The notes beneath the pieces were generated by a model. The model ran no database searches. It saw nothing but the letters and a program-made list of their open reading frames with translations, and had not been told where the DNA came from. Positions 17,586 to 26,995 of a stretch of 64,000 bases of DNA are shown here, piece after piece (position 1 is the stretch's first letter; every line of letters starts with the position of its first letter). Source of the DNA: Terribacillus halophilus (lineage in GTDB: Bacteria; Bacillota; Bacilli; Bacillales; Amphibacillaceae); contig NZ_FMZB01000003.1 in NCBI RefSeq assembly GCF_900101385.1, positions 62,001 to 126,000 on the forward strand, given 5' to 3'. A program made the position numbers and the translations under genes.

Positions 17586-19834
17586 AAAGCACTTCTCCTT
17601 ACCATATCCCAAGCATTCTCTATATCTTTCTTGTTCAAATAATCCATTTCCAGCTGTTCTTCATCTTCCACAAGGCGAAGAGATTGGAACTGGATTGCTT
17701 CGTCGAGCAGATTCGTGACGAATCTGGCATTGCCGGAAACAGATTCTGTTTCTAGTCGTTCCCTTAGGAAAGCTTCCGCATCTTCTGATAGCGTATACGC
17801 ATAATTTTCCATTGCGCGCTTAAAGATTGCGACGAGCTCTTCACTGTTGTAATCAGGGAAAATGAAATATTTCTTAAAGCGTGACGCAAGTCCAGGATTG
17901 CTGTCGATGAACTGCTTCATTTCCTTTTGGTATCCTGCCAGTACCACAACGAGATTTTCATTATGTTTTGTCATTTCATCCACAAGTGTATCGATCGCTT
18001 CTTTACCGAAATCTTGAGCGCCTCGGAACAAACTGTACGCTTCATCGATAAATAATACACCGCCCAGTGCATCACGGATGACCGTTTTCGTCTTAGACGC
18101 TGTCTGACCGACATAACCGGCAACCAAATCACTTCTTGATGCGACAACCAGATGTCCCCTTTTCAGCAGTCCGCGCTCTTTTAATATCTCGGCATAAATC
18201 TTGGCAATCGTCGTCTTACCGGTTCCCGGATTGCCGGTAAAAACAGCGTGCAGCTGAATCGGGACTGCCGGAGCACCTTTTTGTTTCCGTGCCTGCTGGA
18301 TTTGGACGAAGGAAGACAGTTTTTTGACCTCTTCCTTGATCGATGGCAAACCAATCAATTTATCCAGCTGCTGCAATGGCTCTGATTCCTTTTCGTTCCG
18401 ATCTTGATCTTTGACATCATGGGCAGATAATGTCATATGATCGATCCATGACTCCGTCGTCAATTTGCGATCGGCTCCCTTCTGGAAGATGATACGCAAT
18501 ACAATATCCCGGACAGAGCGGGCATTTCCGAATGTTTCATCGACCCGAGCCTGTTCGATTTTGTCCTCAACCAGGCGCAATGCTTCCTCAGTGAAGAAAA
18601 AATCGTTGGCAAGCGCCGTATTTTCGGCAATCTGCAAAAGCTCCTCGGTTTCAAAATCCGGTAACTCGATGTAATTCTGATCTGGAATACGGCTGCGCAG
18701 TCCTGGATTGGCAAACAGGAATTGACGCGTCTCCTCGGGATAGCCTGCCAGGAAAACAGCAAATTTCCCGCCATATTCGCTGCTTGTCATACTGGAAACA
18801 AGCGTGTCGATCACTGCCTGTCCATAATCATTTCCGCTTTGGCCTTCCCTTTTCAGACTGTACGCTTCATCAATGAACAACACGCCGTCGATCGCCTGCC
18901 GCACATAATTGGTTGTATTTTCTTCGCTTTGGCCAAGATACGAACCAACCAGATGAGAGCGGTTCACCTCGACGACATGATCGGATTCCAACAACCCCAG
19001 CTGATGGTAAAGCTTGGCCAAAAGACGTGCAATCGTCGTCTTCCCGGTTCCGGGATTGCCGGTGATGACCATATTCAGACCCGGTTCATCCACCATCTGG
19101 AAACCAAATTGCTTCCTTTCCTGCTGATAGCGCAGATAATGGTAATAATCATGAATATATGTCTTCACATCCTGTAAACCTATCAGTTGATCCAGGGCTT
19201 CAAGCGGACGGCTTTCACTTGCCTGGCTTAATACATCAGGCAGCGCTTCCTGCACGGCTTCCAATGACTTCAATATTTGCAAGACAGTCGCATTCATTGC
19301 AGTGACAGGTGATCCTGTCTTCCTGTTTTCAATCGTTTCGATGGTCTGCTCTAAGAGGACTAGCAAATCCTCCAGTTCCTCATAAGAACGGTTGTATGCT
19401 GCCGCTAATTTGCTTGCGCCAGTCAATCTGCGTGGATATGCTTTCATTACTTCGTTCAGCTGACTGTTCAAGCTTTGAGACTTCTTTAGTTTGGCAGGAT
19501 CAAAATCTGTTTCCCTTACCGACCACGCTGGCAAATCTGTGTCCATCAATGCCTGATAATATTGATTTACCTGTGCAAATTGGTCAATTTCAAGCACAAT
19601 TGGGTGTGTCCGCTCCGATTCTGCCAGCAACTGTCTGCTGATTGGATCCTGCTTTTGCACGCGCATGATCCGGTAAAAAGCTATGATTCGATACAAGCCT
19701 TGTTTTAAGGCTTCTTCCCCAGAATCGAGCTTTGATGCCATACGTAACGCCTCTATCTCCGATAGAGGCGGTGAGGTGTCCATTGAACTCCATGCAATCA
19801 CTTGTTCGGTCAGGGTTTTCTCTGTCTGTGCCAC
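17582..19834 (-). CDS. Tandem CbxX/SpoVK-type AAA+ ATPase
   Basis: 750 residues. Residues 1-210 are a helical region without recognised motifs. AAA+ domain 1 has Walker A GNPGTGKTT at about 259-267, Walker B GVLFIDEAYSL at about 319 and sensor/Arg region NPGLRSRIP. AAA+ domain 2 has Walker A at about 534-542, Walker B at about 591 and NPGLASRFKKYF. Both domains match the CbxX/CfqX/SpoVK (also EccA) clade. Both ATPase sites look intact. Translation starts at GTG 19834 after AAAAGGGGGCATACTT. B. subtilis SpoVK has one AAA+ domain, and a normal SpoVK is present at 52441-53361, so this is a distinct protein. Function unknown; remodelling of a protein complex is inferred. Confidence 0.85.
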   Translation of the reverse strand: MAQTEKTLTEQVIAWSSMDTSPPLSEIEALRMASKLDSGEEALKQGLYRIIAFYRIMRVQKQDPISRQLLAESERTHPIVLEIDQFAQVNQYYQALMDTDLPAWSVRETDFDPAKLKKSQSLNSQLNEVMKAYPRRLTGASKLAAAYNRSYEELEDLLVLLEQTIETIENRKTGSPVTAMNATVLQILKSLEAVQEALPDVLSQASESRPLEALDQLIGLQDVKTYIHDYYHYLRYQQERKQFGFQMVDEPGLNMVITGNPGTGKTTIARLLAKLYHQLGLLESDHVVEVNRSHLVGSYLGQSEENTTNYVRQAIDGVLFIDEAYSLKREGQSGNDYGQAVIDTLVSSMTSSEYGGKFAVFLAGYPEETRQFLFANPGLRSRIPDQNYIELPDFETEELLQIAENTALANDFFFTEEALRLVEDKIEQARVDETFGNARSVRDIVLRIIFQKGADRKLTTESWIDHMTLSAHDVKDQDRNEKESEPLQQLDKLIGLPSIKEEVKKLSSFVQIQQARKQKGAPAVPIQLHAVFTGNPGTGKTTIAKIYAEILKERGLLKRGHLVVASRSDLVAGYVGQTASKTKTVIRDALGGVLFIDEAYSLFRGAQDFGKEAIDTLVDEMTKHNENLVVVLAGYQKEMKQFIDSNPGLASRFKKYFIFPDYNSEELVAIFKRAMENYAYTLSEDAEAFLRERLETESVSGNARFVTNLLDEAIQFQSLRLVEDEEQLEMDYLNKKDIENAWDMVRRSAL

Positions 19835-19899
19835 AAGTATGCCCCCTTTTCTACCATCATTTTAGCATATTAATGCTAAACAGGTGAACTGGCGGGACT

Positions 19900-20343
19900 T
19901 TAATCGATCCATGCATCTAGCTGTTCCTTCGTTACTGGTCCAGGAATGATCTGCTTTTTCCCGGATTTATCGACCAGTATCGTGAATGGAACCGAAACTT
20001 GGCGGAATTGATGTGCTACAGCACCCTTCATATCCAAATAGACAGGTACTTGAAGTCCGCTTTTCTCAATGAAGGTCCTCACTTGCTTCACGCTTCGTTC
20101 ACTTTTTGTCGCATTGATACTGTATACGCTGACCTTACCGCCAGCTGAAGCATGAAACTCCTCCAGCTCGGACAAATCCGATAGGCACGTTTCACACCAT
20201 GTAGCCCAATACGTTATCACGACAGGCTTCCCATCAGCACCATCGATCAATGCTTCCACCGATTCGAGCTCCAGTGCATCGGCTCGTACGATGGCCGGGA
20301 AGACGAACAAAATAGCACACAAGAGGATTAGTCCTTGTTTCAT
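19900..20343 (-). CDS. yneN: Secreted thioredoxin-like protein YneN (TlpA/ResA type)
   Basis: 147 residues. Signal peptide or anchor at 1-21, then a thioredoxin fold with active site WATWCETC (Cys50 and Cys53) and the cis-Pro region QVSVPFTILVDKSGK. Such extracytoplasmic proteins reduce or exchange disulfides outside the membrane, e.g. in cytochrome c maturation or spore envelope assembly. It is directly downstream of aconitase, the same order as citB-yneN in B. subtilis, but a terminator lies between them. Confidence 0.85.
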   Translation of the reverse strand: MKQGLILLCAILFVFPAIVRADALELESVEALIDGADGKPVVITYWATWCETCLSDLSELEEFHASAGGKVSVYSINATKSERSVKQVRTFIEKSGLQVPVYLDMKGAVAHQFRQVSVPFTILVDKSGKKQIIPGPVTKEQLDAWID

Positions 20344-20394
20344 ACAAATTCCCCCTTTGCCGTTTATTTTAAGCGGAAAGGAGTCAATCTAACC

Positions 20395-20426
20395 AAAAAA
20401 AGAAGCAGCCATTTCGGCTGCTTCTT
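20395..20426 (-). terminator. Terminator of aconitase gene
   Basis: Minus-strand stem AGAAGCAGCC / GGCTGCTTCT followed by TTTTTTGG, 10 bases past the stop at 20436. Confidence 0.85.
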
Positions 20427-20435
20427 ATAAATACT

Positions 20436-23144
20436 TTATGCATGCTGCAATTTGTCACGAAGGACCATGTTCAAAATACCGCCATGACGGTAATAATCGA
20501 TTTCCACTTCACTATCGAAGCGCGCTACAGCTTCGAATTCAGTCACTTTGCCATCTTCGGCAGTTGCTTTTACTTTGACGACATCGCGTGGCGAAATATT
20601 CTCATCGACTGCAACATCGATGCTCTCACGTCCAGTCAATCCAAGGGATTCCGCACTCTCACCTGGCTGGAACTGCAATGGCAGCACACCCATCATGACA
20701 AGGTTGGAACGGTGGATCCGCTCAAAGCTCTGTGCGATGACAGTCTTGATGCCAAGCAAGTTCGTCCCCTTAGCTGCCCAGTCACGAGAGCTTCCCATGC
20801 CATAGTCTTCTCCGGCGAAGATAGCCAGTCCAGTCTGATCAGCTTGATATTTCATTGCTGCATCATAAATCGGCATCACTTCATCCGTCGGCCAGTAAGT
20901 TGTATAACCGCCCTCTGTGCCTGGTGCCAGCTGGTTGCGGATACGGATGTTTGCGAATGTACCGCGCATCATGACCTCGTGGTTACCGCGGCGGGAACCA
21001 TAGGAGTTGAACTCGCGAGGAGTTACACCTTTATCCTGCAAATATTTACCTGCTGGCATATCTTTCGCAATTGCACCTGCCGGAGAAATGTGGTCCGTTG
21101 TCACGGAGTCTCCAAATTTTCCGATTACACGCAATCCTTGTAAAGGCTGCACCGTGCCGCTTCCTCCAGAGATGTTCTCAAAGAAAGTAGGATTCTGGAT
21201 GTAAGTAGAATCCGCATCCCATTTGTAAAGCGGTTCGTCAGTTGTATCAATTTCATTCCATTTGGCATTGGAATTGAAGACATCCTCATACTCCTTCCGG
21301 AAGATTTCCGGTGTAACAACTTCTGCGACTGCATCCCGGATTTCTTTAGGAGATGGCCATAGGTCTTTGAAATAGACTGCATTTCCGTCTTTATCCGTTC
21401 CGATTGGATCATTATCCAAGTCTATATCGACTGTACCTGCAAGCGCGTAAGCCACGACTAGCGGCGGTGAAGCCAAATAGTTCGCTCGCACAAGCGGATG
21501 GATACGGCCTTCGAAGTTACGGTTACCAGAAAGTACGGATGCCACTGTCAAATCGCTGGAAGAGATCGCTTCTTCGATTTCAGGAGACAATGGTCCAGAG
21601 TTACCGATACATGTCGTACAGCCATAACCAACAAGTGTAAAGCCTAATTGGTCTAGATAAGGCGTCAGACCTGCATCATCCAAGTAACGCGTTACTACTT
21701 TCGAACCTGGTGCAAGGGATGTTTTCACATACGCAGGCACGTTCAGGCCTTTTTCAACCGCATTCTTCGCAAGAAGTCCAGCTCCAAGCATAACGTATGG
21801 GTTTGATGTATTCGTACAGGAAGTAATCGCAGCAATTGCGACAGCACCTGTTTTCATCGTGGATGTCTTGCCATCCGGATGATGTACATCAACTGATTTA
21901 TCGAATTCACTCTTATCAAGTCCAAATCCTTGGTTGCCAGATGGTGCTGTAATGGAATTAACGAATGATTTCTGCATGCCGGAAAGCGGGATCAAATCCT
22001 GCGGACGCTTCGGACCAGAAAGATTCGGCTCCAACGCGGAAAGGTCGATTTCCACAATTTCCGTATATTCAGGATCACGGGCATCCGGAGAATACCAGAA
22101 GTCGTTTTCCTTCGCATATTTCTCAACAAGATCGATTTGTTCTTTGCTTCTGCCTGTCAAATGCATGTAGTTCAATGTTTCTTCATCGATCGGGAAGAAA
22201 CCGCATGTCGCCCCGTATTCCGGCGCCATATTCGAGATTGTCGCACGGTCTGCAAGCGGCATATCCGCAAGTCCAGGACCGAAGAATTCAACGAATTTTC
22301 CGACCACGCTCTTTTGACGGAGCACCTGTGTCACTTTCAGCGCCAAGTCGGTCGCAGTGGAACCTGCTGGCATCGTACCAACGAATTTGACTCCGATTAC
22401 ATCTGGAGCCGGGAAGTAAGATGGTTGTCCAAGCATGCTTGCTTCTGCTTCGATACCGCCGACACCCCAGCCAAGGACACCAAGGCCGTTGATCATCGTC
22501 GTATGGGAATCGGTACCAACCAATGTATCAGGATAAGCAGTATACGAACCGTCTGCTTCCTCGTTACCATGGACAACATTGGCTAAGTATTCCAGGTTAA
22601 CCTGGTGGACGATTCCAGTCGCAGGCGGAACAGCACGGTAATTATCGAATGCTTTTTGCGCCCAATTCAAAAACTCATAACGTTCTTTGTTTCGCTCAAA
22701 TTCCAATTCCATGTTCACTTTCAGCGCGTCTTGCGTACCATACTTATCAACCTGTACGGAGTGGTCGATGACAAGATCAACCGGGATTTCCGGATTGATC
22801 CGGTCTGCATCCCCGCCTAGGTCAACCATCGCTTTTCTTAGGGAAGCAAGATCTACGACTGCCGGCACACCGGTAAAGTCCTGCAGGATAACACGGGAAG
22901 GCTTGAATGGTACATCCGTGATGTTCCCATTCCCCCAGTTTGCTAAGCCTTCTACATGCTCGTCCTTGATTGCAAAGCCATCATGCTGACGAATCAGCGA
23001 TTCAAGCAGTACACGGATAGAGAATGGCAAACGAGAGACTGTTCCGAGCCCTTTCTCTTCAAGCGCTTTCAATTGATAGTAATTGTACGTCTTTCCGTTT
23101 AATTCAAACTGTTTCTTTGCGTTGTATGAATTATTTCCCACCAT
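20436..23144 (-). CDS. acnA: Aconitate hydratase
   Basis: 902 residues (B. subtilis CitB is 909). It interconverts citrate and isocitrate in the TCA cycle and, in its iron-free form, is an RNA-binding regulator in Bacillus. [4Fe-4S] ligands are in [11 protein letters not shown] and [13 protein letters not shown]; substrate-binding motifs [22 protein letters not shown] and [18 protein letters not shown] are present. The ATG at 23144 lies 12 bases from GGGGG. Upstream on the minus strand is a 7-bp dyad (TCTATCA / TGATAGA, 23178-23199) that could be an operator. Confidence 0.97.
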   Translation of the reverse strand: MVGNNSYNAKKQFELNGKTYNYYQLKALEEKGLGTVSRLPFSIRVLLESLIRQHDGFAIKDEHVEGLANWGNGNITDVPFKPSRVILQDFTGVPAVVDLASLRKAMVDLGGDADRINPEIPVDLVIDHSVQVDKYGTQDALKVNMELEFERNKERYEFLNWAQKAFDNYRAVPPATGIVHQVNLEYLANVVHGNEEADGSYTAYPDTLVGTDSHTTMINGLGVLGWGVGGIEAEASMLGQPSYFPAPDVIGVKFVGTMPAGSTATDLALKVTQVLRQKSVVGKFVEFFGPGLADMPLADRATISNMAPEYGATCGFFPIDEETLNYMHLTGRSKEQIDLVEKYAKENDFWYSPDARDPEYTEIVEIDLSALEPNLSGPKRPQDLIPLSGMQKSFVNSITAPSGNQGFGLDKSEFDKSVDVHHPDGKTSTMKTGAVAIAAITSCTNTSNPYVMLGAGLLAKNAVEKGLNVPAYVKTSLAPGSKVVTRYLDDAGLTPYLDQLGFTLVGYGCTTCIGNSGPLSPEIEEAISSSDLTVASVLSGNRNFEGRIHPLVRANYLASPPLVVAYALAGTVDIDLDNDPIGTDKDGNAVYFKDLWPSPKEIRDAVAEVVTPEIFRKEYEDVFNSNAKWNEIDTTDEPLYKWDADSTYIQNPTFFENISGGSGTVQPLQGLRVIGKFGDSVTTDHISPAGAIAKDMPAGKYLQDKGVTPREFNSYGSRRGNHEVMMRGTFANIRIRNQLAPGTEGGYTTYWPTDEVMPIYDAAMKYQADQTGLAIFAGEDYGMGSSRDWAAKGTNLLGIKTVIAQSFERIHRSNLVMMGVLPLQFQPGESAESLGLTGRESIDVAVDENISPRDVVKVKATAEDGKVTEFEAVARFDSEVEIDYYRHGGILNMVLRDKLQHA

Positions 23145-23238
23145 CGTATGAACAAACCCCCTTGTGAATTAGCCTGCTCTATCACAATCTTATGATAGAA
23201 CAGCACGAGCTAACATTGATTTGCACTTTTTATTCTAA

Positions 23239-23253
23239 ATGAAAACGATTCAT
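23239..23253. promoter_or_regulatory. Possible cre-like palindrome upstream of aconitase
   Basis: ATGAAAACGATTCAT is a 5-5-5 palindrome about 95 bases upstream of the acnA start. It resembles a CcpA site but misses the consensus at 2-3 positions. CcpA control of citB is known in Bacillus; assignment here is tentative. Confidence 0.3.
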
Positions 23254-23340
23254 AAGTAAATTAATTAAGAGCAAATTACACGCGTAAAATAGGGAATCCT
23301 AGCGTATTTTGCAGTCAACCTATAGATTTTGTTAACAATC

Positions 23341-23369
23341 GAATAAGCCCTTATACACAAGGGATAATA
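23341..23369 (+). promoter_or_regulatory. Possible sigma-G promoter of sspP
   Basis: GAATA, 17 bases, then GATAATA, close to the forespore sigma-G pattern GNATR-N18-CATNHTA with one mismatch in the -10 box. It sits about 20 bases upstream of the sspP ATG, a suitable distance. Confidence 0.4.
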
Positions 23370-23389
23370 GGTAATATGGAGGTGAGAAA

Positions 23390-23515
23390 ATGGGAGATCA
23401 GAAAGGGAAACAACGAAAACACCCAGAGAAGGTGAATGAGCCGCTGAGCGGGTCGAAGAAAGTAAAAAACAAAAATCATAGCAGACAAAAACACAACAGT
23501 TCTCACGACATGTAA
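23390..23515 (+). CDS. sspP: Small acid-soluble spore protein P
   Basis: A 41-codon gene starting at ATG 23390 after TGGAGGTGAGAAA. Its C-terminal 25 residues ([14 protein letters not shown], then [11 protein letters not shown]) are nearly those of B. subtilis SspP (48 aa); the N-terminus is shorter. SspP is a minor SASP made in the forespore. It is divergent from aconitase, as in B. subtilis, where sspO lies between; no sspO is visible here. Confidence 0.92.
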   Translation: MGDQKGKQRKHPEKVNEPLSGSKKVKNKNHSRQKHNSSHDM

Positions 23516-23517
23516 AA

Positions 23518-23550
23518 CAAACATGGCCTCTTATAGAAGAGGCCATGTAT
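23518..23550 (+). terminator. Bidirectional terminator between sspP and the PAS kinase
   Basis: Perfect 12-bp stem ACATGGCCTCTT / AAGAGGCCATGT, A/T rich on both sides, serving two converging genes. Confidence 0.75.
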
Positions 23551-23555
23551 AAATA

Positions 23556-24662
23556 TTATAAGCTAATTGGCAGGGACACCCGGAAGGTACTCCCCTTCGT
23601 ATCATTGCGAAGGATATCAAGCGCTCCGTTATGCTTATCCAGTATTTGCGTACAGATCATCAAACCAAGGCCTGTCCCTTCTTTCTTTGTCGTAAAGAAA
23701 GGCTCCTTGAGCTTGGCAAGCACATCATCGGGGATACCAGGACCTTCATCAACAACATCCACAATACATTCTGTGCCAACTTGACGCTGACGTATATCAA
23801 TCTTACCGCCCTTCGGCATTTCTTCAAGTGCATTCTTGATGAGATTGATGAAGAGTTGCTTGATTTGCGATCGGTCACAGAGCAGCCTGCTATTCGATCC
23901 TTTTATAAAATTGATTTGGACATTCTGCAAACGCGCCTGTGAGTACAGAAGTGTAATAACATCCTGCAGCATTTCATGAATCGTTTCCGATTCTTTGTTT
24001 TCCGCTACTGGCTTTGAAATGAATAGAAGCTCCGAAGTGATCGTTTCGATTTTCTCTATTTCATCTACCATGATCTTGTAGTACTCTTCCTTGCGGCTGA
24101 TACCCGCCTGGATGAGCTGAAGGAAACCTTTTAGACTTGTAAGCGGATTACGGATCTCGTGGGCGATTCCAGCCGCAAGCTGTCCAGCCACACTCATTTT
24201 TTCCGATCGGAACATCATTTCCTCGATTTCTTTTTTATCGGAGACATCCTTGGCGACTCCGATATAATACGGGGCATCCTGCTCCTCTATGAGTGAGATG
24301 CTGGCTTCCATCCATATATGCTTACCCCTGTTATCCAGTGCAGTGAAATGGAATCGCTGAGGCCATTCTGTTGCTGATCGGAACCTGTTCTTCAGGACAG
24401 CCACGTCACATGGATCCAAATAAGTCAAAGAAGACGTGCCGAACACTTCCTCTGGTAGATAGCCCAGCAGCCGTGTAACCGACGTGGAAGTATACTGGAT
24501 CACCCCATCATTGCTGCAGACGAACACGATATCAAAACCGTTTTGATCGATCCATTGCAGCATCGGCGCTGGCAGTTTAGCCAAAGAATGTGCCTCAAAG
24601 CCTGTCGAATCAAATGAAGCCGCTTGTTTCTTTTTCTCTGTCTTATAGTCGTCTTCGTTCAA
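23556..24662 (-). CDS. Soluble PAS-domain histidine kinase, sporulation-kinase type
   Basis: 368 residues from TTG 24662, chosen for the GGGGGCGAAGGAG upstream; the frame is open to 24770 but with no binding site there. No membrane segment. A single PAS domain lies at about 38-160 (FVCSNDGVIQYTSTSVTRLLGY, PYYIGVAKDVSDKKEIEE). The HisKA box AAGIAHEIRNPLTSLKGFLQLI is very like those of KinA/KinE/KinB, and ATPase motifs follow (LIKNALEEMPKGG, DEGPGIP, FFTTKKEGTGLGL). It may feed the Spo0 phosphorelay. No response regulator is adjacent. Confidence 0.85.
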   Translation of the reverse strand: MNEDDYKTEKKKQAASFDSTGFEAHSLAKLPAPMLQWIDQNGFDIVFVCSNDGVIQYTSTSVTRLLGYLPEEVFGTSSLTYLDPCDVAVLKNRFRSATEWPQRFHFTALDNRGKHIWMEASISLIEEQDAPYYIGVAKDVSDKKEIEEMMFRSEKMSVAGQLAAGIAHEIRNPLTSLKGFLQLIQAGISRKEEYYKIMVDEIEKIETITSELLFISKPVAENKESETIHEMLQDVITLLYSQARLQNVQINFIKGSNSRLLCDRSQIKQLFINLIKNALEEMPKGGKIDIRQRQVGTECIVDVVDEGPGIPDDVLAKLKEPFFTTKKEGTGLGLMICTQILDKHNGALDILRNDTKGSTFRVSLPISL

Positions 24663-24808
24663 GCTCCTTCGCCCCCTTTTTTGTGACCTTGTTCGTGCAT
24701 CTATGTATGTATAAGTCCTTTTGTAATGTATGTTACTACAATTAGGCAAAAAACAAAACGCTCGTGCCACGATTTTCCTAAAACTTGTATAGACATAATC
24801 ACGATATG

Positions 24809-24842
24809 AAAAAAGACTTTCTCACTGGAAGAAAGTCTTTCC
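24809..24842 (-). terminator. Terminator of the ccdA-mrpB-yneI-ccdC cluster
   Basis: Minus-strand stem AAAGACTTTC / GAAAGTCTTT followed by TTTTC, just past the ccdC stop at 24850. Confidence 0.8.
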
Positions 24843-24849
24843 ACAACCA

Positions 24850-25323
24850 TCAGGCGACATGCAAGCTTCTCTCAAGCCGTTTATACTTCCAAAGCATCGC
24901 AATCCGCCAGGAAACGATCATGCCGAAGGCCAGCAGGAAGAAGACACCGCCCATCTCCCCTATTTCAATCGTTTGGCCGATTGCCACCTTGAGCAATACC
25001 CGCACAAACACAAGCCCGACGAGTATGATGGCAAATGCCTTGGAGGGCTTTAAGAAAATCTCCCCGTCCCGCACTTCAAAGTTGGAAGTCAGGATCAGCA
25101 AACTGGAGAAAATGACTCCAGCACCAAGTGAATACCAAACCTCCAACCATGGTACACGGAACACTGGAAAAAGAAACATCAGCGCTCCCGTGCTCATGAA
25201 CAGCGGCGGCAGGATGATTTTCTTTGCTGTCACTGGTCTGGCCGCAGCCCGCATCCGGATCATCGCAACAGCCAGACCCATACATGCAACCAGGATGGTA
25301 CTGATGATAACAGGTAATGTCAT
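24850..25323 (-). CDS. ccdC: CcdC-family membrane protein
   Basis: 157 residues from ATG 25323, preceded by GAAGGTAAGGGT. Five or so hydrophobic segments, with conserved RMRAAARPVTAKKIILPPLFMSTGALMF. In B. subtilis ccdC (yneJ) follows ccdA and yneI and is not essential for cytochrome c synthesis; its biochemical role is unknown. It is the last gene of the cluster and lies 29 bases after yneI. Confidence 0.9.
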   Translation of the reverse strand: MTLPVIISTILVACMGLAVAMIRMRAAARPVTAKKIILPPLFMSTGALMFLFPVFRVPWLEVWYSLGAGVIFSSLLILTSNFEVRDGEIFLKPSKAFAIILVGLVFVRVLLKVAIGQTIEIGEMGGVFFLLAFGMIVSWRIAMLWKYKRLERSLHVA

Positions 25324-25352
25324 ACCCTTACCTTCTTTCAATTTACATTTCT

Positions 25353-25712
25353 TTAAGCGAGGATACGCTCCACTGTTTCAATTACGCGGGCATCTTCGAA
25401 AGGCTTCGTAATGAAATCCTTTGCGCCAAGTTCGATAGCCTGCATGACAATGCGCTGCTGCCCCATTGCAGAGCACATGATCACTTTGGCTTCCGGATCA
25501 ATGCCGATGATCTCCTTCAGAGCTGCAAGCCCATCCATATGCGGCATCGTGATATCCATGAACACGATATCAGGATGCGTGTCGCGAAACTGCGAGACTG
25601 CCTCGTATCCATCCGCAGCCTCTCCGACAATCTCATGACTGTTCTCTGTAAGCAGACCCCGCAACGTCTTCCGCATAAATTTTGCATCATCTACTATCAA
25701 TATCTTTGCCAC
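25353..25712 (-). CDS. yneI: Single-domain CheY-like response regulator YneI (CcdB)
   Basis: 119 residues from GTG 25712; GGAG is 7 bases upstream and the resulting N-terminus (MAKILIVDDAKFMRKTL) agrees with B. subtilis YneI. Receiver domain only: acidic pair Asp8/Asp9, phospho-acceptor Asp53 (FMDITMP), Lys in TKPFED. No output domain, and no partner kinase adjacent apart from the PAS kinase 0.7 kb downstream. Its 5' end overlaps the mrpB-like gene by 26 bases, implying tight coupling. Confidence 0.92.
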   Translation of the reverse strand: MAKILIVDDAKFMRKTLRGLLTENSHEIVGEAADGYEAVSQFRDTHPDIVFMDITMPHMDGLAALKEIIGIDPEAKVIMCSAMGQQRIVMQAIELGAKDFITKPFEDARVIETVERILA

Positions 25713-26169
25713 TTGCATTCTCCTCACTGCTTGAACGATCTTGTGCGATGGACAAGATGATCGTCAGGGCGATACCGACTACTGTAAGATAAACCCCAAG
25801 ATCAAAAATTGTCGCGGTAGCCAATTCCAGCTCCCCTAGTACAGGTAAGTGAATATACGTGAATGTATGACTCAGGAATGGCTGTCCGAATAGGAATGAA
25901 CCAGCACTGCTCAGGATGGCAATCAGCACACCAGTAATCGTCAGCACACGATAATTGATCGGCAGAATCTTGCTGACCGTCTTAAAACCGTATGCCATAT
26001 ACATGAGTACTAAAGCAGCAGCAGTTCCAAGTCCTCCGATGAATCCACCGCCCGGGGAATTGTGGCCCGAAAAAAACAGATAGACCGAAAACCCGAGCAA
26101 TAAAAAAGAAATGAGCACGGTAGTTGTTTTGAAAATTAGATTATTCGGTGAAAATTCCACAATCGACAC
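25687..26169 (-). CDS. Orphan MrpB/MnhB-like Na+/H+ antiporter subunit
   Basis: 160 residues (157 if the second GTG at 26160, better spaced from GGGAAAGG, is used). Four membrane helices; LFFSGHNSPGGGFIGGLGTAAALVLMYMAYG and FLSHTFTYIHLPVLGELELATATIFDLGVYL are diagnostic of MrpB, a subunit of the seven-part Mrp antiporter. No other mrp gene is in the window. It lies between ccdA and yneI, where B. subtilis has nothing, overlapping yneI by 26 bases. The hydrophilic C-terminal tail (SSSEENASGKDIDSR) is longer than in normal MrpB (about 143 aa). Confidence 0.85.
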   Translation of the reverse strand: MSIVEFSPNNLIFKTTTVLISFLLLGFSVYLFFSGHNSPGGGFIGGLGTAAALVLMYMAYGFKTVSKILPINYRVLTITGVLIAILSSAGSFLFGQPFLSHTFTYIHLPVLGELELATATIFDLGVYLTVVGIALTIILSIAQDRSSSEENASGKDIDSR

Positions 26170-26214
26170 CCTTTCCCTACATATTCTAAACTACTTCACA
26201 GCTTTTTTCACGAT

Positions 26215-26910
26215 TTAAAAACCGTAAAAAGAGAAAAAACCAGCAAGATAAGCGGTTATCCTTGTCGTAAGATCGAATAAAAGCAAAATACCGATAAGAA
26301 TCAGGAAATAGCCACTTATTTCATGCAGGATCTTCCCGGTTCTTTTTAATCTCTGCAATCGAGATCCGAAGAATCCCCAGAAAAAGAAAGGAATACTGAA
26401 GCCCAGTACATAAGCTGCCATAAGCGGGACGGCTCCAAGCGGCTGCAGAGCAGCGCTAGTCATGATGCCCGCTAAGATTGGACCTGTACAAGGCGTCCAC
26501 CCCATCGCGAAGGAAAGTCCAATCAGGAACGAACCAGCATATCCAGGAGGCCTGTTCTTAAAACGAAGCAAGGTTTTAGATGTCTGCCATCTTCCTCCAA
26601 GCAACCCTATCTGCACTGCACCCATTAGAATCAAAATTATTCCACCAATTACTCGTATGTATGATTGATATGTAAAAAGCCACCCAGATAACGCTAGTGC
26701 GCTGTAGCCAAGCAGTAAAAAGATCGACGAAAAGCCAATAAGGAAGAAAATTGTATGCAGAAACCATCCCGAAGCATGCGATTTTTTAGCGGATGAGCCT
26801 GGATTGACACCTGCCAAATAAGACAGAAATGCCGGATAAAGAGGCAGTACACAAGGTGAAAGAAAAGAAAGGAATCCAGCAGTTAGCGCCAGCAGTATTG
26901 TTACTTCCAT
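26215..26910 (-). CDS. ccdA: Cytochrome c biogenesis protein CcdA
   Basis: 231 residues from ATG 26910 after AGGAGGGACGCTC. Six membrane helices. The two redox Cys are in FLSPCVLPLYPAFLSYL and GWTPCTGPILAG. CcdA passes electrons from cytoplasmic thioredoxin across the membrane to ResA/StoA-type proteins, for cytochrome c maturation and spore cortex synthesis. Its possible downstream partner YneN is 6 kb away. It opens the ccdA-mrpB-yneI-ccdC cluster. Confidence 0.95.
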   Translation of the reverse strand: MEVTILLALTAGFLSFLSPCVLPLYPAFLSYLAGVNPGSSAKKSHASGWFLHTIFFLIGFSSIFLLLGYSALALSGWLFTYQSYIRVIGGIILILMGAVQIGLLGGRWQTSKTLLRFKNRPPGYAGSFLIGLSFAMGWTPCTGPILAGIMTSAALQPLGAVPLMAAYVLGFSIPFFFWGFFGSRLQRLKRTGKILHEISGYFLILIGILLLFDLTTRITAYLAGFFSFYGF

Positions 26911-26938
26911 GAGCGTCCCTCCTGAAATCGACAAGCAA

Positions 26939-26966
26939 AAGGAACCCCGCGACACAGGATTCCTTC
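26939..26966 (-). terminator. Terminator of the DUF2512 gene
   Basis: Minus-strand stem AAGGAATCC / GGGTTCCTT with one G-T pair, then TTGC. It is 30 bases past the stop at 26996 and just upstream of ccdA. Confidence 0.6.
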
Positions 26967-26995
26967 TATTAGCTTATTCTACACTATAGCACAGT

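Noticed and set aside
16854-20343. A second sporulation gene such as tlp between yneN and yneP
   Set aside because: No Tlp-like small acid-soluble sequence could be found; the tandem AAA+ gene fills the space.
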